Origin: Nocardiopsis eucommiae
GTDB lineage: Bacteria > Actinomycetota > Actinomycetes > Streptosporangiales > Streptosporangiaceae
Length of the DNA stretch: 64,000 bases
Assembly: GCA_018388625.1 (NCBI GenBank)
Contig: CP074402.1
Coordinates: 310,001-374,000 of the forward strand
Direction of reading: 5' to 3'
A program made the position numbers and the translations under genes. Shown piece after piece: positions 8,905-18,193 of the stretch. Each line of letters starts with the position of its first letter. Within the stretch, counting starts at the first letter, position 1. The notes below the pieces were generated by a model that worked only from the letters and a program-made list of their open reading frames with translations, had not been told where the DNA came from and did not search any database.

Positions 8905-9657
8905 TCAGACGGTGCCCAGGGTGTCGAAGGCGGCGTCGATCCCCGCCGTGGCCTCCTCGTCGCCGCTGGTGTTGAGTCCGAGCATGAACGCGCCCCGGTC
9001 GTCGGTCACCTGGACCACCAGGAACCGGCCGTAGCCGTTCCCGTCGGAGGGATCGCCCAGGGTGGCGCCGAAGGCGGGACGGTCGTCCAGGGTGGTCTCC
9101 TCGGAGGGCTCGATCCGCAGGTCCGCGCCCCCGGTGACCAGTTCCCCGGCCATCTCCGTGGCCAGGGACAGCCCGGTGGCCGCGATGGGCTCCAGCGGGC
9201 CGAGCTCCTCGGTGCCGGTGACGATCATGGCGTCCGGATCGTCCTCGGATCCGAACACGGTGTACGAGGAGTACTCCGCCGGAACCTGGTCGTCTCCGAG
9301 CCGGGCCCACCCCTCACCGGGCAGGACGTAGGCCAGTCCCGACCTGGAGTCGGTGACGGAGCCCTCCCCGCCGGGCGGCGGACCGGATCCGGTGGTCGGT
9401 TCCGACTCCTCGGCGGTGTCGTCGGAGGCGGCGTCGTCCCGGGTTCCCGAGCCGTCCCCGTCGGCGCCGGACAGGAACCACCCGATGCCTCCGGCCGTGA
9501 CCAGGAGGAACAGGAAGGTCACCACGAGCGCGATGGTGAGGGTGACGCGGCGCGCGTTGTCGGGTTCGCGCTCGACACGGCGAGGAGGGCGGTCCGCGGG
9601 GGCGCGTGGGTCCGAGCGCTCGACCTCGCGTTCCGGCCTGTCGGGTCCTGCGTGCAT
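8905..9657 (-). CDS. Single-pass membrane protein of unknown function
   Basis: This 250-aa protein has a charged cytosolic N-terminus of about 38 residues and one transmembrane helix (LTIALVVTFLFLLVTAGGIG). An acidic Ser/Asp/Gly linker and a soluble extracytoplasmic domain follow. The domain begins near SRSGLAYVLPGEGW and contains GTEELGPLEPI and YGRFLVVQVTDDRG, resembling the PsbP/DUF-type lipoprotein-like folds common in actinomycetes, though I cannot name a family. The ATG at 9657 has CAGGAG at good spacing. The next minus-strand gene upstream starts at 10341, so this gene may have its own promoter in 9658-9825. Confidence 0.75.
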   Translation of the reverse strand: MHAGPDRPEREVERSDPRAPADRPPRRVEREPDNARRVTLTIALVVTFLFLLVTAGGIGWFLSGADGDGSGTRDDAASDDTAEESEPTTGSGPPPGGEGSVTDSRSGLAYVLPGEGWARLGDDQVPAEYSSYTVFGSEDDPDAMIVTGTEELGPLEPIAATGLSLATEMAGELVTGGADLRIEPSEETTLDDRPAFGATLGDPSDGNGYGRFLVVQVTDDRGAFMLGLNTSGDEEATAGIDAAFDTLGTV

Positions 9658-9825
9658 CTCGGCTCCTGAGGGGCTGCTGGCCGTTCTGTGGGCTGAGGGG
9701 CCCAACAGGGGCAGTACCCAGTACGAGTCGGCGCGGAGCGGGATGAACGTGGCCAGATCAGGCCGATTCTGGACGGTTCGGTTTCCGAAACGGAGACGAG
9801 TGGTGCTTCGGGGGCGGGTGTGAAC

Positions 9826-10341
9826 TCAGAGGTGCCAGGCGCGCCAGGGCACGAAGTGCGGCAGGACCACGTCGCACAGCGGACGCGAGGCCGACGCACC
9901 GTCCGGGACCGCGCCGTGGACGGGGAGGACGAAGGTGGGCGGGCGATGGCCGTCACGGGCCGGAGGTACCGGTCCCGCGTACCTGGTTTCGGACGGTGTG
10001 TCCGGGGCGTCCCCGCCACACGGTCGTTTCGTCCTGCTGGGAGCGGGTTCGCGGGGACTCGGAGCCCCCTGCGGGTGGCTCCCGTCGGGTGAGGTGGTTT
10101 CGGACGTCGAGACCGGAGGGTTCCCGGCGTCATCGGTCTCACGGACGCCGTCGCCATCGGGTGGCGGGGCCACGGTGCCGCTGGCCAGGGGAGTCCGGGT
10201 CAGGCCCAGCGCGCGGTCGATCTCGGCGGGACTGAGCTGGCGGTCGGTGTCGGCCACCGCGATGAGGACCTCCGCGTACAGCTCGATCTCGTCCAGCGCG
10301 ACGTGGTCGTGGAGCCGGTCTTCCAGACCCAGGCCGTTCAC
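9826..10341 (-). CDS. Hypothetical protein with Pro/Ser-rich centre
   Basis: The protein is about 171 aa. Residues 5-45 (LEDRLHDHVALDEIELYAEV... with AEIDRALGL) look like an amphipathic helical module. The middle is low-complexity and rich in Pro, Ser and Asp. A short hydrophobic/aromatic tail ends PHFVPWRAWHL. Three GTG codons in a row (10347, 10344, 10341) follow GGGAGGTGA. I chose the third because only it leaves normal spacing from the ribosome site. I recognise no family. Codon usage in the N-terminal part looks genuine. Confidence 0.6.
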   Translation of the reverse strand: MNGLGLEDRLHDHVALDEIELYAEVLIAVADTDRQLSPAEIDRALGLTRTPLASGTVAPPPDGDGVRETDDAGNPPVSTSETTSPDGSHPQGAPSPREPAPSRTKRPCGGDAPDTPSETRYAGPVPPARDGHRPPTFVLPVHGAVPDGASASRPLCDVVLPHFVPWRAWHL

Positions 10342-10885
10342 CACCACTCACCTCCCGGGCACACCCGTGGTCGCAGGACAGGACGTTCGCCCCGCGCGCC
10401 GGGGCGATGCGGGCGCGGCGCGACGGAACCGATCCCACAAGGAGAGAGGAGTTCCAGGCTACGGCCGTCGGACCCCGGAGCGCATGACTCTTGTGGGCCA
10501 GTGGCGGGCTCATCCGGGTTAGCCAGTGACCCACATCCCCTTGGGGGAGGGGAAGCGGGGGCCTCCCCCATGCGAGTCACGGTCGGCCGGGGTGCCGACC
10601 GCCGCTCCGGCGGCCTCCTCACGTGTGGAACCGGGGCCCGGTACGCGGCACTCGCACGTGCCGGGCCCCGCCACGGGCCGTGAGCTCCGTCGTGAGTGGC
10701 ACCTCCCACCGCCCGGGCCCATGGCGAGGAGGCACGTCCCGCCCCGGGCCCGTCGATCCGTGAGACGCGTCGCGGACCGCTGGGGTGTCGGTGCCCCGCG
10801 TCTGCCGGGGCCCATGGTGAGGCGGTACCTCCCGCCGCCCGGGCCCATGGTGAGGAGGCACGTCCCGCTCCGGGCCCGTCGTGAG
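10342..10885. other. 544-bp gene-free region containing near-identical repeats
   Basis: I see no credible gene. The right half is built from CCCGGGCCCATGG-containing repeats listed separately. The left half is ordinary GC-rich spacer with the short C/G runs CCTTGGGGGAGGGG and CCTCCCCCATG near 10537-10570. Confidence 0.55.
10701..10881. repeat. 55-bp direct repeat (two copies) plus partial copies
   Basis: Positions 10701-10755 and 10827-10881 match over 55 bp with three differences by eye. The core is CCGGGCCCATGG followed by CGAGGAGGCACGTCCCG. A partial third copy (GGGGCCCATGGTGAGGCGG) lies at about 10807-10825. The second copy ends five bases before the stop codon of the convergent-side gene at 10886, so the array sits exactly in the 3' flank. 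It could be a recombination product or an RNA-level element. Confidence 0.65.
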
Positions 10886-11447
10886 TCAGCGCCAGATGAC
10901 GTCCTGGTGCTGGACGGCGTAGGCGGCGTAGGCGGTGGGAGTGTGCTCCAGCACGAGGCGGTCGTCGTCGTTCAGCTCCCGGACGACCTTGCCGGGGAGT
11001 CCGGCCCACAGGGTGTTCGGCGGGACGACCTTGCCCGGCGCGACCAGCGACCCGGCGGCGACCAGCGCCCCCGGCCGACCCTCGCCCCGCCGAGGACGAT
11101 GGCGCCGATGCCGATGAGCGCCCCTCCTCCACGACGGCGCCGTGCACCATCGCCTTGTGCCCCAGGCTGACGTCGTCGTGCAGGACGGCGGGCTGGCCCG
11201 GGTCGGAGTGGAGTCCGCACTGGTCCTGGATGTTGACCCGCTCACCGACCACGATGTCCTCGGTGTCGGCACGCAGGACCGACCCGTACCAGACACTGCT
11301 CTCGGCACCCAGCCGAACACGTCCCACCACCACGGCTCCCGGGGCGATCCAGGCTGTGGGATGGATCTCCGGCTCACCGAAGGGAGCACTGCCGATCCTG
11401 GCCTCCGGGCGCGGTTCCATGGCGGGTCCGTCGGTCGCGCTGTCCAT
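10886..11447 (-). CDS. Gamma-carbonic-anhydrase-like hexapeptide-repeat protein (frameshifted)
   Basis: With two missing bases restored this is a 187-aa left-handed beta-helix protein of the YrdA/PaaY/gamma-CA family. Hexapeptide turns run from IHPTAWIAPGAVVVG onward. The metal-site histidines appear in LHSDPGQPAVLHDDVSLGH and KAMVHGA, and the C-terminal helix (LNDDDRLVLEHTPTAYAAYA) is typical. The losses lie near 11070 (GRGALVAAG) and near 11125 (VVEEGALIGIG). The ATG at 11447 has GAGAGGA at suitable distance, and a second ATG lies nine codons downstream. The protein may bind a metal and hydrate CO2 or act as an acyl-CoA-related factor. Activity is not assured from sequence. Confidence 0.82.
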
Positions 11448-11821
11448 ACGTGGGTCCTCTCGCTGGGGTCCTCTGGGGTCGGAGGGCAGGAAGTTGACCG
11501 CTACGCCCCCGTACGGGGATGATCGCGCATACCTTAGTAAGAACGTGACCAGGGTCCGCACGGCGATGTGCCTGTCACGGCTCTTGACGCCGTGGCGCAG
11601 CGCGTGCCTACCTTGGTCGTTTGGACGGTGCCCACGGCGTCACGCTCCGCTCTCGGCCGGTGCCCCTCATCGGGCCGAGCCGGAGCTCCACGGGGGCATC
11701 CGCGGGCGAGCCAGACCGAACGGTCCGACGGGTGCTCCGGCGTCACACGGGTACGGGCGACTCTCACCATCTCTCACCATCTGCGACGCGCAGCAACGGT
11801 GTACAAGGACATGAAAGGCAC
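11448..11821. other. Divergent spacer between gamma-CA and DivIVA-like genes
   Basis: I see no gene. It carries promoter elements for both directions, including the candidate listed at 11584. A direct repeat TCTCACCATC occurs twice around 11761-11785, inside the leader of the coiled-coil gene. Confidence 0.5.
11584..11614 (+). promoter_or_regulatory. Candidate promoter of the DivIVA-like gene
   Basis: TTGACG (11584-11589) and TACCTT (11609-11614) are separated by 19 nt, slightly long for a principal sigma factor. A transcript from here would have a leader of about 200 nt. Confidence 0.4.
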
Positions 11822-13071
11822 ATGAGCGATATGTTGCCGGGCGGCGGACTGCAACAAGACCGGTTTCCGACGGTGCGCAAGGGTGGCTACGACAAGGCGC
11901 ACGTCGACGACTACTACGTCCGAATGGACAATCAGTTCAAGGACCTCCGCGAACGTCTCCAGCGTATGGACGACGAGCTGGAGCAGTACAAGCGCGACCT
12001 CGCGATCGCCCGCGAGAAGGCCCAGGTCAAGCCTGAGCACGAGCAGATCAGCGAGCGCATGGCGGAGATCCTCCGCATCGCCGAGGAGGAGGCCAAGGAG
12101 CGTCGCTCCCGGGTCGAGACCGAGGTGAAGGAGGCCCAGAAGAAGGCCCAGGAAGAGGTCGCCAAGCACCGCAAGGACTCCGAGGAGCACGCCGAGCGGA
12201 TCGTCTCCGCCGCGCGTTCCGAGGCCAACGAGATGGTGGGCGGGGCCAAGAAGGAGGCGGACCAGCTCCGTGAGCAGGCCAAGCAGGAGGGTGACCGCCG
12301 CCTGAGCGAGGCCGAGGCCCGCGCCAAGAAGATCCACGACACGGCCGACCGCCGCCTGGCCACGCTGACGGCCACGCACGCCGAGGCGCTGCGCCGACTG
12401 AAGGACATGCACTCCACGCTGGCCGACCTGGTCACGGCCGAGGACAAGGCGGGTGCCCTGGAGACCGGTCTGTCCCGCGAGGAGATGGTGTCCGCTCCGG
12501 CCGAGGCTCCCCAGGGCCAGCAGAACCAGGGCCAGCAGAACCCCGTGCGGCCGAAGCCGGCCGTCAAGCCCGAGAACCGGGCTCCCGAGGGCAAGGCCTC
12601 GGAGGCCGCCAAGGCCGCGGAGGCGAAGGCCCCCGAGGCCAAGGCTGCGGAGGGCAAGGCTCCCGAGGCGCCCAAGCCCGCCGCCAAGCCGGAGCACAAG
12701 GAGGAGGCCACCACCAAGCTTCCCCCGCTCCAGCAGGAGCCGGACCAGGCCACCGTGCGCATCCAGCCGCTCCCGAAGCCCGATCAGGGTCAGCAGGACG
12801 CTCCCAGGCCCGAGGCGCAGCAGGCTCCGAAGCAGGACGAGGGCAAGGGCGGTGAGCCCAGGCCGGCCGCTCCGCAGCCCCCGCAGGGTGCCCGCTTCGA
12901 CGCCCCGGCCCCGGGGCAGCCGCACCAGTCGAGCGGTCCACAGCAGGCTCCGGCGGCTCCCCCGCCGACGCCGGGGGTGACCCGGGGATCACCGGCGTGT
13001 ACCGTCGCCCCGAGGGCGCGCAGCAGCCGCCCGTGAACGACGAGGGCGTGCGGGTCATCCGCAAGCCCTGA
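11822..13071 (+). CDS. DivIVA-like coiled-coil protein with disordered C-terminal tail (frameshifted near 3' end)
   Basis: The corrected length is 416 aa. Residues about 12-35 (FPTVRKGGYDKAHVDDYYV) match the DivIVA N-terminal membrane-targeting motif. A long coiled coil follows to about residue 220, rich in Glu, Lys, Ala and Arg with clear heptads. The tail is Pro/Ala/Lys/Gln-rich with repeated KAPEAKAAEGKAPEA-type units. One base is missing in the G-run near 12978. Restoring it gives the ending GVRVIRKP and the TGA at 13069. Proteins of this type organise polar growth or the cell envelope in actinobacteria. A Rho-independent terminator follows at 13121. Confidence 0.82.
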
Positions 13072-13120
13072 CTCCGCACCGGACCGGGTTCCCTTCGGGT
13101 GCTCGGAGGGTGCGTCACGA

Positions 13121-13155
13121 GGGCGGGACCAGCCAGTCCCGCCCTTGGTGTTTTG
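13121..13155 (+). terminator. Rho-independent terminator
   Basis: GGGCGGGAC (13121-13129) and GTCCCGCCC (13136-13144) form a perfect 9-bp stem with a 6-nt loop, followed by a T-rich tail TTGGTGTTTTGT. This is the most canonical terminator in the window. Confidence 0.85.
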
Positions 13156-13215
13156 TGGTCAGTTGTAGGGTGACGTCCGCCTTGTCGCAGGCTGTCGGCT
13201 ACGATGCCGACAGCC

Positions 13216-13665
13216 ATGATTATCCGCGCGGCCATACGGTCCGACCTCGGTGCGATCCTGCGTCTCCTGCGCGAACTCGGTGACACCGCCCACACGCAGA
13301 GCGCTCATGTTCGCATGTCCTCCGCCGCCGTACGCGCCTGGACCCGTATGGAGAACGACCCCGACCGCACCGTGCTGGTGGCGGAGCGCCGGGGCCAGAT
13401 CATCGGGACCCTGGACCTGTTGGTGGTGGCCAACCTGACCCATGACGCCCAGCCCTGGGCGGTGGTGGACAACCTCGTCGTCGACCCCGACACCAGACTC
13501 CAGGGCATCGGCCGGGCGCTCATGGAGGACGCGGTGGATCGCGCCGCGCACGCGAGCTGCTACAAGATCGAGCTGCTCTCGCACGAGAGCCGCCAGGGAG
13601 CGCACCGCTTCTACGCCGCCCTGGGCTTCGACAGCTCCGCCGCGGGTTTCCGCCGCTACCTCTGA
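13216..13665 (+). CDS. GNAT-family N-acetyltransferase
   Basis: This compact 149-aa GNAT domain begins IIRAAIRSDLGAILRLL. The core acetyl-CoA pocket is VVDNLVVDPDTRLQGIGRALM and the late strand/helix is KIELLSHESRQGAHRFYAALGF. No Shine-Dalgarno sequence precedes either ATG (13204 or 13216). TACGAT at 13200-13205 would make a good -10, placing transcription start near 13212, so a leaderless message starting at 13216 is plausible. The acceptor substrate is unknown. Confidence 0.85.
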   Translation: MIIRAAIRSDLGAILRLLRELGDTAHTQSAHVRMSSAAVRAWTRMENDPDRTVLVAERRGQIIGTLDLLVVANLTHDAQPWAVVDNLVVDPDTRLQGIGRALMEDAVDRAAHASCYKIELLSHESRQGAHRFYAALGFDSSAAGFRRYL

Positions 13666-13750
13666 GCTCCGGCGCCGAACCCGGCCCGTGACCCCGGTTT
13701 CTACCCCCGTGACCCCGGCCCGTGACCCCGTGCCCCGTGACCCCGGCTCG

Positions 13751-15448
13751 CTACCCTTCGGCGGCCTCCGAGCGCCGGGCGGCCCGCTTCGGCCCGCCGC
13801 CGCGCAGCGGCACGCCCTTCATGAACGAGACCGCGAGCAGACCCAGCGCGGCGATGGGGATACCGGCCACGAACACGCCCTGCATGGCGTGGTCGAAGGC
13901 GCCCACGACCACGTCGCGCACGGGGCCGGGCAGCGAGTGCACCAGCTCGGGTGAGCCCTGCGCGGACTCGGCCGCCTGCTCCAGACCCACCGTCAGATCC
14001 AGGGCGCCCGAGTCGGTGCCGTTGGCGGTGTCCAGGGCCAGCGCCTCCTGCGCGGCGGTCGCGGCCGAGGCGAGTTCCGCGTTGAGGCGGCTCACCATGA
14101 CCGCGCCGAAGGCGGCCACGCCCATGGCTCCGCCCAGGTTGCGGAAGAAGGTGACCGAGGCCGTCCCGGAGGCCAGGTCCTTCACCGGCAGCGAGCTCTG
14201 GGTGGCCAGCAGCAGGATCTGCATGTTGAGGCCGAACCCGAGGCCCACCAGCATCTGCCCCACGACCACCGTGGTCAGACCGGTGTCGAACTGGTTCAGG
14301 CTCAGCACCGTGAACCCGACCACGCACAGCGCCATGCCGACGACGGTGTAGGCCTTCCACCGGCCGGTCCCGCTGATCGCGAAGCCGGAGCCGATCGAGG
14401 TGAGCAGGAACGAGCCCACCAGCGGCAGGGTCATCAGCCCGGAGACGGTCGGGGACATGCCGTGCACCATCTGGAGGAACTGCGGCATGTAGATGATGAG
14501 GCCGAACATCATCATGCCCACGGTGACGGAGCCCGCCGAGGCCAGCACGAACGTGCGGTCGCGGAACAGGCGGGTGGGGATGATCGGCTCCTTGGCGCGG
14601 CGCTCGACCAGGACGGCGGCGACGGTCAGCAGCACCGAGGCGGCGCCCATGGCGTACGCGGGCACGGAGTTCCAGGGGATCTGGGTGCCGCCCAGGCTGA
14701 GCAGGACGATCACCGTGCTGGCGGCGCTGAAGATCAGCCCCGCGCCCAACCAGTCCACGGTGGGCCGGTGGCGCGGGGTGAAGGGCATGCGGAACATGAA
14801 CTGGATGACGCCGAAGGCCACCACGGCGAGCGGGACGGTGATGAGGAAGCACCAGCGCCAGCCGAGGGGCTGTCCACCAGGAAGCCGCCGACCAGCGGTC
14901 CGAGCACGGTGGAGACGCCGAACACCATGCCGATCAGGCCGCTGTAGCGGCCGCGCTCACGGGGCGAGACGACGTCGCCGAGGATGATGTTGGGCAGCGT
15001 GGCCAGACCTCCGACCCCGAGGCCCTGGAGCGCCCGGGCGGCGATCAGCCAGTTGATGTCCTGCGCGAACCCGGCCGCGAGCGAGGCGACGATGAAGACG
15101 CCGAGGGCGATCTGGAAGAGGAGCTTGCGCCCCCAGATGTCCGAGAGCTTGCCCCACACGGGGGTGGAGGCGGTCATGGTCAGCAGGGCGGCGGTCGCCA
15201 CCCAGGCCAGCCGGTCCTGCCCGCCGAGTTCGCCCATGATCGTGGGCAGCGCGGTGCCGATGATCGAGTTGGTGAGCATCGAGGTGAGCATCGCCAGGAC
15301 CAGGCCGACCATGATGCGCCGCACGACCTGGCGCGGGGGTACTCGGTCGCGGGTTCGGGAAGGGGTCCGGGGGCGGCCGGGAGGTCCTGGGCGGCGGTTC
15401 CGGGGAGGAGCCCCGGACGGTGGATGTCCCTTGTGCTGACTGTTCCAT
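13751..15448 (-). CDS. MFS drug-exporter, DHA2 (14-TM) family (frameshifted)
   Basis: With three missing bases restored the product is 566 aa with about 14 membrane helices. The motifs are those of DHA2 exporters: NSIIGTALPTIMGELGG in TM1, GKLSDIWGRKLLFQ in the loop after TM2, LGVGGLATLPNIILGDV, and motif C-like GLIGMVFGVSTVLGPLVGG. The inferred losses lie near 15405 and 15338 in the N-terminal tail and near 14870 (LVDSPLGWRWCF). The gene is divergent from a TetR gene at 15642 with palindromes between, the usual arrangement of a drug-inducible efflux pump. The substrate is unknown. The tail end is in an extracytoplasmic loop plus a short Arg/Lys-rich C-terminus. Confidence 0.85.
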
Positions 15449-15531
15449 GAGGCCCCCGATTCCGGACGCACGAAAGCCCCACGGCAAGCACACCGGGGGC
15501 AAGCATCCACGTCAGGTATATGTAAACGCTG

Positions 15532-15600
15532 TTGACCTGTCAAATCGGTATCTCTCCAATGCTTCCGGTATGCGTGGGGTGTACCCAGGTGTCAACCTGG
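15532..15600. promoter_or_regulatory. Divergent operator region of the MFS/TetR pair
   Basis: Two perfect inverted repeats lie between the divergent genes: TTGAC-CT-GTCAA (15532-15543) and CCAGGT-GTCA-ACCTGG (15585-15600). Both contain GTCAA-type half-sites. The local sequence is clearly less GC-rich than its flanks. They are the likely binding sites of the TetR encoded at 15642. Confidence 0.6.
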
Positions 15601-15641
15601 AGTACTGAAAGCCAGATTCGCGGCCACCAAGGGGTGTGCAG

Positions 15642-16255
15642 ATGGAGCGTCCGGAAGAGACCGGAACCGGCGCGGAGGCGCCGACGCGTGGCCGTGAGGC
15701 GACCCGGGAGCGCATTCTCGCCAGCGCCAAGACACTGTTCACCAGTGAGGGGTACGGTGCGGTCTCCTCGCGCAAGATCGCCTCGCACGCGGGGGTGAAC
15801 GTCGCCCTCATCAACCGCTACTTCGGCTCCAAGGCCGGTCTCCTCACCGAGATCCTGCGTGAGGACGGCGTCTTCCCCGGCTCATCGAGGAGGGCGCCCC
15901 GGAGGACCTGACGGTGCGGCTGGCCGAACACTCCGTCGGCCGCCTGCACGGTGAGGGCACCCCGTTGCAGCTGTCACTGGACGACTCCGCCGGGGACCCC
16001 GACCTCCAGTCCGTCTACCAGGGGCGTCTCAAGAGCGCGCTGATCGACCCGCTCGCGGTCTACCTGGGCGGACCGGACGCCCGCGTGCACGCCTCGCTGG
16101 TCGCGGCCGTCCTGCTGGGAGTGGGCAGGGTGCGCCGTGTGGAGGGGGCGACGGCGCTGAGAGCCCACGACCGCGAACAGCTCAAGGAGCGGGTCCTGGC
16201 CCTGCTGGAGCTCTGCCTGAAGGACTTCGACGAACCGGAGCCCGAGGGCTCCTGA
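15642..16255 (+). CDS. TetR-family regulator of the divergent MFS exporter (frameshifted)
   Basis: The corrected length is 204 aa. The HTH is clear: RERILASAKTLFTSEGYGAV, then IASHAGVNVALINRYFGSK. A single G is missing near 15881 (FPGLIEEGAPEDL), after which the helical ligand domain reads through to TGA at 16255. I chose the ATG at 15642 over the GTG at 15636 because AAGGGG sits 7 nt before it. The divergent layout predicts that it represses the exporter and itself. Confidence 0.82.
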
Positions 16256-16557
16256 TTGGTTGGGGCCGCGCCGCCCCGCCTCCAAGCCGCCCTCGCCCCG
16301 AGTCGCGCCGCCCTCGAGGCGCCCCCGTCCTCCCAGGCAGAGGAGGAGCGGGGGCGCGTCCGGGCCGGTGGCACGGGTACCACCGGGGGTTGGCGGACGG
16401 TCGGTGGGATTCATGAGAAGCGGGCCGAGTTCTGTGGTTTATGTGAAATTGCGGCCCGGCTTCTCCACCCCTTTCGAGGACTCCGTTGCCGGTTCGGCAA
16501 GGCAACTCGCTTCACCGCGTCCGGCTGAGCAGAGTTGGGTACGGAGGTGGTCGACAC
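16256..16557. other. 302-bp gene-free spacer
   Basis: The spacer holds the hairpin at 16319-16357 and, from about 16410, lower-GC sequence likely to contain the methyltransferase promoter. No gene is seen. Confidence 0.5.
16319..16357 (+). terminator. GC hairpin downstream of TetR
   Basis: GCGCCCCCGTCCTCC (16319-16333) is complementary to GGAGGAGCGGGGGCGC (16342-16357) apart from one unpaired base. It lies 64 nt after the TetR stop. The unpaired base could itself be a missing C in the left arm. Confidence 0.5.
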
Positions 16558-17207
16558 ATGGCCGACGAGTACGGTTCCCTGTCCGAGGAGATGGACGAGG
16601 AGTTCTGGAACGAGCGCTACCGCTCCAGCGAACGGATCTGGAGCGGGCGGCCCAACCGGCACCTGGTCACCGAGATCGAGGGGGCCAGGCCCGGGAGGGC
16701 GCTGGACGTCGGGGCCGGTGAGGGCGCGGACGCCCTGTGGCTGGCGGCCCGTGGCTGGCGGGTGACCGCGGTCGACATCTCGTCGGTGGCGCTGGACCGC
16801 GCGGCGGCACACGCCGCGGAGGCGGGCGCGGGAGTGGCGGAGCGGATCACCTGGCTGCGCGCGGACGTGACCCGCTGGGCCCCGCCGTCCCCCCAGTACG
16901 AGCTGGTCACGGTCCAGTACATGCACCTCTACCCGAACCCCCGGGCGCTGTTGTTCGCGGACCTGGCGGCCGCGGTGGCGCCCGGCGGGGAGCTCCTGGT
17001 GGTGGCCCACCACCCCAGTGACCTGGAGACGGGGGTGCCGCGTCCGCCGTACCCGGAGCTGTTCTACGAGGGTGACGCGGTGACCGCAGCGCTCACCGAG
17101 GGGAGTGGGACGTGCTCGTCAACGAGGCGCGTCCCTCGGAACAGGCCATCGACGGGACCATCTACGTCGTCCACGACCTCGTGGTGCGGGCGCGCCGCCG
17201 GGCCTAG
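16558..17207 (+). CDS. Class I SAM-dependent methyltransferase (frameshifted near 3' end)
   Basis: The corrected length is 216 aa. SAM-binding motif I is ALDVGAGEGADALWLAARG, and the acidic end of strand 2 is VTAVDISSVAL. WLRADVTRWAPPSPQYELV and VAPGGELLVVAHH follow. The N-terminal MDEEFWNERYRSSERIWSG is typical of the small thiopurine/tellurite-type class I methyltransferases of actinomycetes. One G is missing near 17103 (TEGEWDVLVNEARPSEQ). The ATG has GGAGGTGG 7 nt upstream. The substrate is unknown. Confidence 0.83.
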
Positions 17208-17622
17208 ATCGTGTCTCCTGGATCGTCCCGCGCCCGCGACACCAGGCCGCCTCTCACCGCGCCGATGAGGATCGGACAGCGGAACCCGGCCGCGCCGCCG
17301 CCGTGCGAGGCCGCGGAGCCCGTGAAGCGGCGCACAGTAGGGGAGACGGCCGCTCGCCTGGGTGGCGGCTCCGTCTCTTCCGTCGAGAACGTCCACGACG
17401 CCGCTCCCCAGGGCCGCTCGGAGCTCGTCCGCCCGGGGCGGACCGGTGCCGGTCCGGGCTGGCCGGGGGCGGGAGGGGGACCGGCCGCCCCCGGGGAGCC
17501 GATGTCGGGGGCGGCCGGTCGGCCTGGTGCGTGCCCAGGAGCGCCCGCCGGGCCACGGGCCACGGCGGGCGGGGCCGGGACGCGCTCGGGACACGACCGG
17601 GAAGCGGCCCGAGCCGGGCCGG
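17208..17622. other. 415-bp gene-free region
   Basis: I found no gene I can support. A minus-strand frame contains a plausible-looking stretch (ADELRAALGSGVVDVLDG) but no start, ribosome site or family match. It could be the remains of a gene. Most of the interval is Pro/Arg-coding GC-rich noise. Confidence 0.45.
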
Positions 17623-18003
17623 TCAGTCGCGGAGCTTGGCGACGACGTCGATCTCGACCAGGATGTTGGCCAGGTCCGATCCCACGGTGGTGCGGACCGG
17701 GTAGGGGGCGGTGAAGTGCTCTTCGTAGACCGCGTTGAACTCCGGGAAGTCCGCCTTGAGGTTCTCCAGGTGGACCGTGGACTTCACGACGTCGTCCAGT
17801 GTCAGCCCGTGCTCCGCGAGCACGGCGGCGACGTTGGCGAGCACCTGCGCGGTCTGCTCGCCCACGGTCGGCGCCACCCGGCCGGTCGCGGGGTCCTGCG
17901 GGCCGAACCCGGCCGTGTACAGGAAACCGCCCGCCACGACGCCCTGGCTGTAGGCACCGGCGGGAACGGGGGCCTTGTCGGTCTGGACCGCCTTCTTGGA
18001 CAT
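17623..18003 (-). CDS. RidA/YjgF family enamine/imine deaminase
   Basis: This 126-aa protein is full length for RidA. The features are SQGVVAGGFLYTAGFGPQDP, NVAAVLAEHGLTLDDVVK, and the C-terminal YPVRTTVGSDLANILVEID carrying the arginine that binds the carboxylate of the imine substrate. These enzymes hydrolyse reactive 2-aminoacrylate or other imines made by PLP or FAD amino-acid enzymes. It is divergent from a D-aminoacylase, so it probably protects against imines formed during D-amino-acid breakdown. AAGGAGA is 5 nt before the ATG. Confidence 0.9.
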   Translation of the reverse strand: MSKKAVQTDKAPVPAGAYSQGVVAGGFLYTAGFGPQDPATGRVAPTVGEQTAQVLANVAAVLAEHGLTLDDVVKSTVHLENLKADFPEFNAVYEEHFTAPYPVRTTVGSDLANILVEIDVVAKLRD

Positions 18004-18084
18004 GCGTCTCCTTCGGTCGGGTCTCGCGTGCTCCCGTGCGCGCCCGGGATCGTGCGGTCACGCGGGCGGCCCGCGAACACATTT

Positions 18085-18127
18085 ATTGGCAACAAAGTTA
18101 CCAATTCTCTTTCCTGAAGCGTATCTT
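18085..18127. promoter_or_regulatory. Operator and promoter between RidA and D-aminoacylase genes
   Basis: ATTGGCAAC-AAA-GTTACCAAT (18085-18105) is an inverted repeat with 8 of 9 pairs matching. It overlaps a candidate -35 TTACCA (18098-18103) that is 18 nt from TATCTT (18122-18127). The block is strikingly AT-rich for this genome. It probably coordinates the two divergent units. The regulator is not in the window. Confidence 0.6.
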
Positions 18128-18193
18128 GGGCCACACCGACCCTCCGACGGCGGAACCGCCGAACGGGTGTCGGGGACCCCGAACGGAGGAACA

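Noticed and set aside
17064..17594. Minus-strand open frame with ADELRAALGSGVVDVLDG
   Set aside because: The plausible stretch is short, no start with a ribosome site precedes it, and it overlaps the 3' part of the methyltransferase. I could not support a gene.
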